Of a stretch of 64,000 nt of DNA, positions 11,495 to 23,086 are shown piece after piece. The DNA lies in the NCBI RefSeq assembly GCF_051020975.1, contig NW_027478171.1, positions 1,364,001 to 1,428,000 on the forward strand, read 5' to 3'. The notes beneath the pieces are model-generated. The model had not been told where the DNA came from. It saw only the letters and a program-made list of their open reading frames with translations, and ran no database searches. The translations under genes were made by a program, and so were the position numbers. Origin of the DNA: Osmia lignaria lignaria. Taxonomy: Eukaryota > Arthropoda > Insecta > Hymenoptera > Megachilidae. The stretch's first letter is position 1; each line of letters opens with the position of its first letter.

Positions 11495-11816
11495 TTGCAG
11501 ATTTATCTCAAGGGAAGGGGCCTGACGGACATATTTCGAGATATTTCTTCTTCTTGTTGTTCTTCTTCTGCACAGCTAAGCTGGAAGTGGCATTTGCGGC
11601 TCGCACTAGTACAGAGTTATCTCAAAGAAAGGGGCCACGGTGTTTCTGTATCTCTATTATGTTGGTGCGGCTTCGGAACTTTTAAATATCTCGATATATC
11701 TCGAAAACTACGCTTCTGATCAAAAAATATCATAGAACATAAATTGTAGCAAACATAATTCTCTACAAAAAAGGTCTCTTAACATTTTGCCATAGCTCGC
11801 TTCGTTTCCGAGATAT
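11495..11816 (+). repeat. Reference type B monomer
   Basis: This monomer carries the second linked haplotype: GCGGCTCGCACTAG in the middle, and then ATCTCGATATATCTCGAAAA, ACTACGCTTC and ATAAATTGTAG downstream. The downstream differences from type A nearly always occur together, so they behave as one block. Most type B monomers have the 10 bp perfect palindrome GCACTAGTGC, although this copy reads GCACTAGTAC. The downstream CTCGAG of type A is absent. One private change in this copy, TAGCAAACAT, is shared with 18579-18900. Confidence 0.93.
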
Positions 11817-12195
11817 TTGCAGATATATCTCAAGGGAAGGGGCCTGACGGGCATATTTCGAGATATTTCTTCTTCTTGTTGTTCTTCTTCTGCACAGCTA
11901 AGCTGGAAGTGGCATTTACAGCTCGCAATAGTGCAGAGTTATCTCAAAGAAAGGGGCCACGGTGTTTCTGTATCTCTATTATGTTGGTGCGGCTTCGGAA
12001 CTTTTAAATATCTTGATATATCTCGAGAACTACGCATCCGATCAAAAAATATCATAGAACATGAAAAGTAGGAAACGTAATTCTCTACAAAAAAGGTCTC
12101 TTAACATTTTGCCATAGCTCGCTTCGTTTCCGAGATATTTGCAGATTTATCTCAAGGGAAGGGGCCTGACGGACATATTTCGAGATATTTCTTCT

Positions 12196-13728
12196 TCTTG
12201 TTGTTCTTCTTCTGCACAGCTAAGCTGGAAGTGGCATTTGCAGCTCGCAATAGTGCAGAGTTATCTCAAAGAAAGGGGCCACGGTGTTTCTGTACCTCTA
12301 TTATGTTGGTGCAGCTTCGGAGCTTTTAAATATCTTGATATATCTCGAGAACTACGCATCTGTTCAAAAAATATCATAGAACATAAAAAGTAGGAATCCT
12401 AATTTTCTACAAAAAAGGTCTCTTAACATTTTGCCATAGCTCGCTTGGTTTCCGAGATATTTGCAGATTTATCTCAAGGGAAGGGGCCTGACGGACATAT
12501 TTCGAGATATTCCTTCTTCTTGTTGTTCTTCTTCTGCACAGCTAAGCTGGAAGTGGCATTTGCAGCTCGCAATAGTGCAGAGTTACCTCAAAGAAAGGGG
12601 CCACGGTGTTTCTGTATCTCTATTATGTTGGTGCGGCTTCGGAACTTTCAAATATCTTGATATATCTCGAGAACTACGCATCTGATCAAAAAATATCATA
12701 GAACATAAAAAGTAGGAAACCTAATTTTCTACAAAAAAGGTCTCTTAACATTTTGCCGTAGCTCGCTTCGTTTCCGAGATATTTGCAGATTTATCTCAAG
12801 GGAAGGGGCCTGACGGACATATTTCGAAATATTTCTTATTCTTGTTGTTCTTCTTCTGCACAGCTAAGCTGGAAGTGGCATTTGCAGCTCGCAATAGTGC
12901 AGAGTTATCTCAAAGAAAGGGGCCACGGTGTTTCTGAACCTCTATTATGTTGGTGCAGCTTCGGAGCTTTTAAATATCTTGATATATCTCGAGAACTACG
13001 CATCTGATCAAAAAATATCATAGAACATAAAAAGTAGGAAACTTAATTCTCTACAAAAAAGGTCTCTTAACATTTTGCCATAGCTCGCTTCGTTTCCGAG
13101 ATATTTGCAGATTTAGCTCAAGGGAAGGGGCCTGACGGACATATTCCGAGATATTTCTTCTTCTTGTTGTTCCTCTTCTGCACAGCTAAGCTGGAAGTGG
13201 CATTTGCAGGTCGCAATAGTGCAGAGTTATCTCAAAGAAAGGGGCCACGGTGTTTCTGTATCTCTATTATGTTGGTGCGGCTTCGGAACTTTTAAATATC
13301 TCGATATATCTCGAAAACTACGCTTCTGATCAAAAAATATCAGAGAACGTAAATTGTAGGAAACATAATTCTCTACAAAAAAGGTCTCTGAACATTTTGC
13401 CGTAGCTCGCTTCGTTTGCGAGATATTTGCAGATTTATCTCAAGGGAAGGGGCCTGACGGACATGTTTCGAGATATTTCTTATTCTTGTTGTTCTTCTTC
13501 TGCACAGCTAAACTGGAAGTGGCATTTGCAGCTCGCAATAGTGCAGAGTTATCTCAAAGAAAGGGGCCACGGTGTTTCTGTACCTCTATTATGTTGGTGC
13601 AGCTTCGGAGCTTTTAAATATCTTGATATATCTCGAGAACTACGCATCTGATCAAAAAATATCATAGAACATAAAAAGTAGGAAACTTAATTCTCTACAA
13701 AAAAGGTCTCTTAACATTTTGCCATAGC
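12196..13728. repeat. Zone 1 block D1, copy 3
   Basis: Third copy of D1, 18 monomers to the right of copy 2. Two differences stand out: ATCAGAGAACG near 13342 where copies 1 and 2 have ATCAAAGAACG, and CTCAAAGAAAGG near 13555 where they have CTCGAAGAAAGG. It ends where the junction becomes CATAGCTGGCATCG, near 13729. All the other markers of D1 are present. Confidence 0.9.
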
Positions 13729-13851
13729 TGGCATCGTTTCCGAGATATTTGCAGATTTATCTCAAGGGAAGGGGCCTGACGGACATATTTCCAGATATTT
13801 CTTCTTCTTGTTGTTCTTCTTCTGCACAGCTAAGCTGGAAGTGGCATTTGC

Positions 13852-14970
13852 AGCGCGCAATAGTGCAGAGTTATCTCAAAGAAAGGGGCCACGGTGTTTC
13901 TGTATCTCTATTATGTTGGTGCGGCTTCGGATCTTTTAAATATCTCGATATATCTCGAAAACTACGCTTCTGATCAAAAAATATCATAGAACATAAATTG
14001 TAGGAAACATAATTATCTACAAAAAAGGTCTCTTAACATTTTGCCGTAGCTCGCTTCGTTTCCGAGATATTTGCAGATTTATCTCAAGGGAAGGGGCCTG
14101 ACGGACATATTTCCAGATATTTCTTCTTCTTGTTGTTCTTCTTCTGCACAGCTAAGCTGGAAGTGGCATTTGCAGCTCGCAATAGTGCAGAGTTATCTCA
14201 AAGAAAGGGGCCACGGTGTTTCTGTATCTCTATTATGTTGGTGCGGCTTCGGAACTTTTAAATATCTTGATATATCTCGAGAACTACGCATCTGATCGAA
14301 AAATATCATAGAACATAAAAAGTAGGAAACTTAATTCTCTACAAAAGAGGTCTCTTAACATTTTGCCATAGCTCGCTTCGTTTCCGAGATATTTGCAGAT
14401 TTATCTCGAGGGAAGGGGCCTGACGGACATATTTCGAGATATTTCTTCTTCTTGTTGTTCTTCTTCTGCACAGCTAAGCTGGAAGCGGCATTTGCGGCTC
14501 GCACTAGTGCAGAGTTATCTCAAAGAAAGGGGCCACGGTGTTTCTGTATCTCTATTATGTTGGTGCGGCTTCGGATCTTTTAAATATCTCGATATATCTC
14601 GAAAACTACGCTTCTGATCAAAAAATATCATAGAACATGAATTGTAGGAAACATAATTCTCTACAAAAAAGGTCTCTTAACATTTTGCCGTAGCTCGCTT
14701 CGTTTCCGAGATATTTGCAGATTTATCTCAAGGGAAGGGGCCTGACGGACATATTTCCAGATATTTCTTCTTCTTGTTGTTCTTCTTCTGCACAGCTAAG
14801 CTGGAAGTGGCAGTTGTAGCTCGCAATAGTGCAGAGTTATCTCAAAGAAAGGGGCCACGGTGTTTCTGTATCTCTATTATGTTGGTGCGGCTTCGGAACT
14901 TTCAAATATCTTGATATATCTCGAGAACTACGCATCTGATCAAAAAATATCATAGAACATAAAAAGTAGG
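13852..14970. repeat. Block D5, copy 1
   Basis: A unit of about 3.5 monomers found three times. The ordered markers are GCGCGCAATAG, CTTCGGATC, AATTATCTAC, TTTCCAGAT, CTGATCGAAAAAT, CAAAAGAGGTC, TTATCTCGAGGG, GGAAGCGGC, ACATGAATTG and GGCAGTTG. This copy has a private GCAGTTGTAGC near 14811. Confidence 0.9.
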
Positions 14971-14989
14971 AATCCTAATTTTCTACAAA

Positions 14990-15484
14990 AAAGGTCTCTT
15001 AACATTTTGCCATAGCTCGCTTCGTTTCCGAGATATTTGCAGATATATCTCAAGGGAAGGGGCCTGACGGACATATTTCGAGATATTTCTTCTTCTTGTT
15101 GTTCTTCTTCTGTACAGCTAAGCTGGAAGTGGCATTTACAGCTCGCAATAGTGCAGAGTTATCTCAAAGAAAGGGGCCACGGTGTTTCTGTATCTCTATT
15201 ATGTTGGTGCGGCTTCGGAACTTTTAAATATCTTGATATATCTCGAGAACTACGCATCTGAGCAAAAAATATCATAGAACATGAAAAGTAGGAAACTTAA
15301 TTCTCTACAAAAAAGATCTCTTAACATTTTGCCGTAGCTCTCTTCGTTTCCGAGATATTTGCAGATATATCTCAAGGGAAGGGGCCTGACGGACATATTT
15401 CGAGATATTTCTTCTTCTTGTTGTTCTTCTTCTGCACAGCTAAGCTGGAAGTGGCATTTGCAGCTCGCAATAGTGCAGAGTTAT
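14990..15484. repeat. Block D6, copy 1
   Basis: Matches 22074-22568 at an offset of 22 monomers (7084 bp). Markers are GCAGATATATC, CTTCTGTACAGC, CATTTACAGC, CTGAGCAAAAAAT, ACATGAAAAGTAGG, AAAAAAGATCTC and GTAGCTCTCTTCG. The match breaks at TTATCGCAAAG here against TTATCTCAAAG in the other copy. Confidence 0.85.
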
Positions 15485-15783
15485 CGCAAAGAAAGGGGCC
15501 ACGGTGTTTCTGTACCTCTATTATGTTGGTGCAGCTTCGGAGCTTTTAAATATCTTGATATATCTCGAGAACTACGCATCTGATCAAAAAATATCATAGA
15601 ACATAAAAAGTAGGAAACTTAATTCTCTACAAAAAAGGTCTCTTAACATTTTCCCATAGCTGGCATCGTTTCCGAGATATTTGCAGATTTAGCTCAAGGG
15701 AAGGGGCCTGACGGACATATTTCGAGATATTTCTTCTTCTTGTTGTTCCTCTTCTGCACAGCTAAGCTGGAAGTGGCATTTGC

Positions 15784-16902
15784 AGCGCGCAATAGTGCAG
15801 AGTTATCTCAAAGAAAGGGGCCACGGTGTTTCTGTATCTCTATTATGTTGGTGCGGCTTCGGATCTTTTAAATATCTCGATATATCTCGAAAACTACGCT
15901 TCTGATCAAAAAATATCATAGAACATAAATTGTAGGAAACATAATTATCTACAAAAAAGGTCTCTTAACATTTTGCCGTAGCTCGCTTCGTTTCCGAGAT
16001 ATTTGCAGATTTATCTCAAGGGAAGGGGCCTGACGGACATATTTCCAGATATTTCTTCTTCTTGTTGTTCTTCTTCTGCACAGCTAAGCTGGAAGTGGCA
16101 TTTGCAGCTCGCAATAGTGCAGAGTTATCTCAAAGAAAGGGGCCACGGTGTTTCTGTATCTCTATTATGTTGGTGCGGCTTCGGAACTTTTAAATATCTT
16201 GATATATCTCGAGAACTACGCATCTGATCGAAAAATATCATAGAACATAAAAAGTAGGAAACTTAATTCTCTACAAAAGAGGTCTCTTAACATTTTGCCA
16301 TAGCTCGCTTCGTTTCCGAGATATTTGCAGATTTATCTCGAGGGAAGGGGCCTGACGGACATATTTCGAGATATTTCTTCTTCTTGTTGTTCTTCTTCTG
16401 CACAGCTAAGCTGGAAGCGGCATTTGCGGCTCGCACTAGTGCAGAGTTATCTCAAAGAAAGGGGCCACGGTGTTTCTGTATCTCTATTATGTTGGTGCGG
16501 CTTCGGATCTTTTAAATATCTCGATATATCTCGAAAACTACGCTTCTGATCAAAAAATATCATAGAACATGAATTGTAGGAAACATAATTCTCTACAAAA
16601 AAGGTCTCTTAACATTTTGCCGTAGCTCGCTTCGTTTCCGAGATATTTGCAGATTTATCTCAAGGGAAGGGGCCTGACGGACATATTTCCAGATATTTCT
16701 TCTTCTTGTTGTTCTTCTTCTGCACAGCTAAGCTGGAAGTGGCAGTTGCAGCTCGCAATAGTGCAGAGTTATCTCAAAGAAAGGGGCCACGGTGTTTCTG
16801 TATCTCTATTATGTTGGTGCGGCTTCGGAACTTTCAAATATCTTGATATATCTCGAGAACTACGCATCTGATCAAAAAATATCATAGAACATAAAAAGTA
16901 GG
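15784..16902. repeat. Block D5, copy 2
   Basis: Second copy, 6 monomers (1932 bp) after copy 1, with all the D5 markers. The monomer that leads into it (15681) has a TTTAGCTC register point and GTTCCTCTTC, features otherwise typical of block D1. The left edge is therefore a junction between two block types inside one monomer. Confidence 0.9.
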
Positions 16903-17193
16903 AAACTTAATTCTCTACAAAAAAGGTCTCTTAACATTTTCCCATAGCTGGCATCGTTTCCGAGATATTTGCAGATTTAGCTCAAGGGAAGGGGCCTGAC
17001 GGACATACTCCGAGATATTTCTTCTTCTTGTTGTTCCTCTTCTGCACAGCTAAGCTGGAAGTGGCATTTGCAGCTCGCAGTAGTGCAGAGTTATCTCAAA
17101 GAAAGGGGCCACGGTGTTTCTGTATCTCTATTATGTTGGTGCGGCTTCGGAACTTTTAAATATCTTGATATATCTCGAGAACTACGCATCTGA
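16903..17193. repeat. Chimeric junction monomer between D5 and D4
   Basis: The monomer starting at 16969 is entered through CCCATAGCTGGCATCG. It has a TTTAGCTC register point, a private CATACTCCGAG and GTTCCTCTTC as in the D1-type monomers 547, 7309 and 13105. Its second half has GCAGTAGTGC and CTGATCAGAAAAT as in monomer 8919. It joins two monomer types near its middle. Confidence 0.8.
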
Positions 17194-19204
17194 TCAGAAA
17201 ATATCATAGAACATAAAAAGTAGGAAACTTAATTCTCTACAAAAAAGGTCTCTTAACATTTTGCCATAGCTCGCTTCGTTTCCGAGATATTTGCAGATTT
17301 ATCTCAAGGGAAGGGGCCTGACGGACATATTTCGAGATATTTCTTCTTCTTGTTGTTCTTCTTCTGCACAGCTAAGCTGGAAGTGGCATTTGCAGCGCGC
17401 AATAGTGCAGAGTTATCTCAAAGAAAGGGGCCACGGTGTTTCTGTATCTCTATTATGTTGGTGCGGCTTCGGAACTTTTAAATATCTTGATATATCTCGA
17501 GAACTACGCATCTGTTCAAAAAATATCATAGAACATAAAAAGTAGGAATCCTAATTTTCTACAAAAAAGGTCTCTTAACATTTTGCCGTAGCTCGCTTCG
17601 TTTCCGAGATATTTGCAGATTTATCTCAAGGGAAGGGGCCTGACGGACATATTTCCAGATATTTCTTCTTCTTGTTGTTCTTCTTCTGCACAGCTAAGCT
17701 GGAAGTGGCATTTGCAGCTCGCAATAGTGCAGAGTTATCTCAAAGAAAGGGGCCACGGTGTTTCTGTATCTCTATTATGTTGGTGCGGCTTCGGAACTTT
17801 TAAATATCTTGATATATCTCGAGAACTACGCATCTGATCGAAAAATATCATAGAACATAAAAAGTAGGAAACTTAATTCTCTACAAAAGAGGTCTCTTAA
17901 CATTTTGCCATAGCTCGCTTCGTTTCCGAGATATTTGCAGATTTATCTCAAGGGAAGGGGCCTGACGGACATATTTCGAGATATTTCTTCTTCTTGTTGT
18001 TCTTCTTCTGCACAGCTAAGCTGGAAGTGGCATTTGCAGCTCGCAATAGTGCAGAGTTATCTCAAAGAAAGGGGCCACGGTGTTTCTGTATCTCTATTAT
18101 GTTGGTGCGGCTTCGGAACTTTTAAATATCTTGATATATCTCGAGAACTACGCATCTGATCAAAAAATATCATAGAACATAAAAAGTAGGAAACTTAATT
18201 CTCTACAAAAAAGGTCGCTTAACATTTTGCCATAGCTCGCTTCGTTTCCGAGATATTTGCAGATTTATCTCAAGGGAAGGGGCCTAACGGACATATTTCG
18301 AGATATTTCTTCTTCTTGTTGTTCTTCTTCTGCACAGCTAAGCTGGAAGTGGCATTTGCGGCTCGCACTAGTGCAGAGTTATCTCAAAGAAAGGGGCCAC
18401 GGTGTTTCTGTATCTCTATTATGTTGGTGCGGCTTCGGAACTTTTAAATATCTTGATATATCTCGATAACTACGCCTCTGATCGAAAAATATCATAAAAC
18501 ATAAAAAGTAGGAAACTTAATTCTCTACAAAAAAAGTCTCTTAACATTTTGCCATAGCACGCTTCGTTTCCGAGATATTTGCAGATTTATCTCAAGGGAA
18601 GGGGCCTGACGGACATATTTCGAGATATTTCTTCTTCTTGTTGTTCTTCTTCTGCACAGCTAAGCTGGAAGTGGCATTTGCGGCTCGCACTAGTACAGAG
18701 TTATCTCAAAGAAAGGGGCCACGGTGTTTCTGTATCTCTATTATGTTGGTGCGGCTTCGGAACTTTTAAATATCTCGATATATCTCGAAAACTACGCTTC
18801 TGATCAAAAAATATCATAGAACATAAATTGTAGCAAACATAATTCTCTACAAAAAAGGTCTCTTAACATTTTGCCATAGCTCGCTTAGTTTCCGAGATAT
18901 TTGCAGATATATCTCAAGGGAAGGGGCCTGACGGGCATATTTCGAGATATTTCTTCTTCTTGTTGTTCTTCTTCTGCACAGCTAAGCTGGAAGTGGCATT
19001 TACAGCTCGCAATAGTGCAGAGTTATCTCAAAGAAAGGGGCCACGGTGTTTCTGTATCTCTATTATGTTGGTGCGGCTTCGGAACTTTTAAATATCTTGA
19101 TATATCTCGAGAACTACGCATCCGATCAAAAAATATCATAGAACATGAAAAGTAGGAAACGTAATTCTCTACAAAAAAGGTCTCTTAACATTTTGCCATA
19201 GCTC
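17194..19204. repeat. Block D4, copy 2 (about 2.0 kb)
   Basis: Second copy of D4, with the same string of rare markers in the same order. Private differences include GCTCGCTTAGTTTCC near 18886. The match ends near 19205, where this copy reads GCTCTCTTCG and copy 1 has GCTCGCTTCG. Near-identity over six monomers at 22-monomer spacing indicates a recent block duplication, not drift of single monomers. Confidence 0.92.
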
Positions 19205-19469
19205 TCTTCGTTTCCGAGATATTTGCAGATATATCTCAAGGGAAGGGGCCTGACGGACATATTTCGAGATATTTCTTCTTCTTGTTGTTCTTCTTCTGCA
19301 CAGCTAAGCTGGAAGTGGCATTTGCGGCTCGCACTAGTGCAGAGTTATCTCAAAGAAAGGGGCCACGGTGTCTCTGTATCTCTATTATGTTGGTGCGTCT
19401 TCGGAACTTTTAAATATCTCGATATATCTCGAAAACTACGCTTCTGATCAAAAAATATCATAGAACATA

Positions 19470-20244
19470 AAAAGTAGGAAACTTAATTCTCTACAAAAAA
19501 GGTCTCTTAACATTTTGCCATAGCTCGCTTCGTTTCCGAGATATTTGCAGATTTATCTCAAGGGAAGGGGCCTGACGGACATATTTCGAGATATTTCTTC
19601 TTCTTGTTGTTCTTCTTCTGCACAGCTAAGCTGGAAGTGGCATTTGCAGCGCGCAATAGTGCAGAGTTATCTCAAAGAAAGGGGCCACGGTGTTTCTGTA
19701 TCTCTATTATGTTGGTGCGGCTTCGGAACTTTTAAATATCTTGATATATCGCGAGAACTACGCATCTGTTCAAAAAATATCATAGAACATAAAAAGTAGG
19801 AATCCTAATTTTCTACAAAAAAGGTCTCTTAACATTTTGCCGTAGCTCGCTTCGTTTCCGAGATATTTGCAGATTTATCTCAAGGGAAGGGGCCTGACGG
19901 ACATATTTCCAGATATTTCTTCTTCTTGTTGTTCTTCTTCTGCACAGCTAAGCTGGAAGTGGCATTTGCAGCTCGCAATAGTGCAGAGTTATCTCAAAGA
20001 AAGGGGCCACGGTGTTTCTGTATCTCTATTATGTTGGTGCGGCTTCGGAACTTTTAAATATCTTGATATATCTCGAGAACTACGCATCTGATCGAAAAAT
20101 ATCATAGAACATAAAAAGTAGGAAACTTAATTCTCTACAAAAGAGGTCTCTTAACATTTTGCCATAGCTCGCTTCGTTTCCGAGATATTTGCAGATTTAT
20201 CTCAAGGGAAGGGGCCTGACGGACATATTTCGAGATATTTCTTC
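19470..20244. repeat. Block D4, short third copy
   Basis: The monomer pair 19545 and 19867 repeats 10207-10850 and 17291-17934: GCGCGCAATAG with CTGTTCAAAA and GGAATCCTAATTTTC, then TTTCCAGAT with CTGATCGAAAAAT and CAAAAGAGGTC. The match ends near 20245 at CTTCTTTTTGTTG. A private TATCGCGAGAAC occurs near 19746. Confidence 0.85.
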
Positions 20245-20613
20245 TTTTTGTTGTTCTTCTTCTGCACAGCTAAGCTGGAAGTGGCATTTGCAGCTCGCAA
20301 TAGTGCAGAGTTATCTCAAAGAAAGGGGCCACGGTGTTTCTGTACCTCTATTATGTTGGTGCGGCTTCGGAACTTTTAAATATCTTGATATATCTCGAGA
20401 ACTACGCATCCGATCAAAAAATATCATAGAACATGAAAAGTAGGAAACTTAATTCTCTACAAAAAAGGTCTCTTAACATTTTGCCATAGCTCGCTTCGTT
20501 TCCGAGATATTTGCAGATTTATCTCGAGGGAAGGGGCCTGACGGACATATTTCGAGATATTTCTTCTTCTTGTTATTCTTCTTCTGCACAGCTAAGCTGG
20601 AAGTGGCATTTGC

Positions 20614-21731
20614 AGCGCGCAATAGTGCAGAGTTATCTCAAAGAAAGGGGCCACGGTGTTTCTGTATCTCTATTATGTTGGTGCGGCTTCGGATCTTTTA
20701 AATATCTCGATATATCTCGAAAACTACGCTTCTGATCAAAAAATATCATAGAACATAAATTGTAGGAAACATAATTATCTACAAAAAAGGTCTCTTAACA
20801 TTTTGCCGTAGCTCGCTTCGTTTCCGAGATATTTGCAGATTTATCTCAAGGGAAGGGGCCTGACGGACATATTTCCAGATATTTCTTCTTCTTGTTGTTC
20901 CTCTTCTGCACAGCTAAGCTGGAAGTGGCATTTGCAGCTCGCAATAGTGCAGAGTTATCTCAAAGAAAGGGGCCACGGTGTTTCTGTATCTCTATTATGT
21001 TGGTGCGGCTTCGGAACTTTTAAATATCTCGATATATCTCGAGAACTACGCATCTGATCGAAAAATATCATAGAACATAAAAAGTAGGAAACTTAATTCT
21101 CTACAAAAGAGGTCTCTTAACATTTTGCCATAGCTCGCTTCGTTTCCGAGATATTTGCAGATTTATCTCGAGGGAAGGGGCCTGACGGACATATTTCGTG
21201 ATATTTCTTCTTCTTGTTGTTCTTCTTCTGCACAGCTAAGCTGGAAGCGGCATTTGCGGCTCGCACTAGTGCAGAGTTATCTCAAAGAAAGGGGCCACGG
21301 TGTTTCTGTATCTCTATTATGTTGGTGCGGCTTCGGATCTTTTAAATATCTCGATATATCTCGAAAACTACGCTTCTGATCAAAAAATATCATAGAACAT
21401 GAATTGTAGGAAACATAATTCTCTACAAAAAAGGTCTCTTAACATTTTGCCGTAGCTCGCTTCGTTTCCGAGATATTTGCAGATTTATCTCAAGGGAAGG
21501 GGCCTGACGGACATATTTCCAGATATTTCTTCTTCTTGTTGTTCTTCTTCTGCACAGCTAAGCTGGAAGTGGCAGTTGCAGCTCGCAATAGTGCAGAGTT
21601 ATCTCAAAGAAAGGGGCCACGGTGTTTCTGTATCTCTATTATGTTGGTGCGGCTTCGGAACTTTCAAATATCTTGATATATCTCGAGAACTACGCATCTG
21701 ATCAAAAAATATCATAGAACATAAAAAGTAG
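20614..21731. repeat. Block D5, copy 3
   Basis: Third copy, 15 monomers (4830 bp) after copy 2. Private changes include TTCGTGATATTTC near 21197 and GTTCCTCTTC in the 20833 monomer. It is entered through a chimeric monomer (20511) with TTATCTCGAGGG and GTTATTCTTC. All the other D5 markers are in the same order. Confidence 0.9.
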
Positions 21732-22073
21732 GAATCCTAATTTTCTACAAAAAAGGTCTCTTAACATTTTGCCGTAGCTCGCTTTGTTTCCGAGATATTT
21801 GCAGATTTATCTCAAGGGAAGGGGCCTGACGGACATATTTCGAGATATTTCTTCTTTTTGTTGTTCTTCTTCTGCACAGCTAAGCTGGAAGTGGCATTTG
21901 CAGTTCGCAATAGTGCAGAGTTATCTCAAAGACAGGGGCCACGGTGTTTCTGTATCTCTATTATGTTGGTGCGGCTTCGGAACTTTTAAATATCTTGATA
22001 TATCTCGAGAACTACGCATCCGATCAAAAAATATCATAGAACATAAAAAGTAGGAAACTTAATTCTCTACAAA

Positions 22074-22568
22074 AAAGGTCTCTTAACATTTTGCCATAGC
22101 TCGCTTCGTTTCCGAGATATTTGCAGATATATCTCAAGGGAAGGGGCCTGACGGACATATTTCGAGATATTTCTTCTTCTTGTTGTTCTTCTTCTGTACA
22201 GCTAAGCTGGAAGTGGCATTTACAGCTCGCAATAGTGCAGAGTTATCTCAAAGAAAGGGGCCACGGTGTTTCTGTATCTCTATTATGTTGGTGCGGCTTC
22301 GGAACTTTTAAATATCTTGATATATCTCGAGAACTACGCATCTGAGCAAAAAATATCATAGAACATGAAAAGTAGGAAACTTAATTCTCTACAAAAAAGA
22401 TCTCTTAACATTTTGCCGTAGCTCTCTTCGTTTCCGAGATATTTGCAGATATATCTCAAGGGAAGGGGCCTGACGGACATATTTCGAGATATTTCTTCTT
22501 CTTGTTGTTCTTCTTCTGCACAGCTAAGCTGGAAGTGGCATTTGCAGCTCGCAATAGTGCAGAGTTAT
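22074..22568. repeat. Block D6, copy 2
   Basis: Second D6 copy, reached from D5 copy 3. In the first arrangement D5 and D6 are adjacent (14715 then 15037). Here one additional monomer, 21799, lies between them (21477, 21799, 22121). 21799 has CTTTTTGTTG, CAGTTCGCAATAG and CAAAGACAGGGG, and its entry junction reads GCTTTGTTTCC. Confidence 0.85.
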
Positions 22569-23086
22569 CTCAAAGAAAGGGGCCACGGTGTTTCTGTATC
22601 TCTATTATGTTGGTACGGCTTCGGAACTTTTAAATATCTTGATATATCTCGAGAACTACGCATCTGATCAAAAAATATCATAGAACATAAAAAGTAGGAA
22701 ACTTAATTCTCTACAAAAAAGGTCGCTTAACATTTTGCCATAGCTCGCTTCGTTTCCGAGATATTTGCATATTCATCTCAAGGGAAGGGGCCTGACGGAC
22801 ATATTTCGAGATATTTCTTCTTCTTGTTGTTCTTCTTCTGCACAGCTAAGGTGGAAGTGGCATTTCCGGCTCGCACTAGTGCAGAGTTATCTCAAAGAAA
22901 GGGGCCACGGTGTTTCTGTATCTCTATTATGTTGGTGCGGCTTCGGAACTTTTAAATATCTTAATATATCTCGAGAACTACGCATCTGATCAAAAAATAT
23001 CATAGAACATAAAAAGTAGGAAACTTAATTCTCTACAAAAAAGCTCTCTTAACATTTTGCCATAGCTCGCTTCGTTTCCGAGATAT
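22569..23086. repeat. Zone 1 to zone 2 transition monomers
   Basis: The remainder of 22443 has a private GTTGGTACGG. Monomer 22765 has many private changes: GCATATTCATCTC, CTAAGGTGGAAG, TTTCCGGCTCG and ATATCTTAATATATC. It is among the most divergent monomers of the window. From here on type B centres dominate. Confidence 0.8.

Larger units (their letters stand above)
10110..12120. repeat. Block D4, copy 1 (about 2.0 kb)
   Basis: Matches 17194-19204 at an offset of 7084 bp (22 monomers). Shared rare markers are CAAAAGAGGTC, GGTCGCTTAAC, GGCCTAACGG, TCGATAACTACGCCTC with ATAAAACATAAA, CATAGCACGC, GCACTAGTACAG, TAGCAAACAT, CCTGACGGGC and ACATGAAAAGTAGGAAACG. The one clear private change here is GGGGCAACGG near 11311. 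The first type B centres of the window lie in this block. Confidence 0.92.
1..22120. repeat. Zone 1: regional monomer subfamily
   Basis: This zone is marked by monomers with TTTCCAGAT (first at 1191, last at 21477), GCGCGCAATAG (for example 1513, 3767, 9241, 13749 and 19545) and the GTGCAGCTTCGGAGC variant (225, 869, 3445, 6343, 12139 and others). Type B centres with GCACTAG first appear at 11173. No monomer here has the TTCAGCTCAAAGGAACTGG variant that is common later. Long-range repeats inside the zone have offsets of 6 to 29 monomers. Confidence 0.85.
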
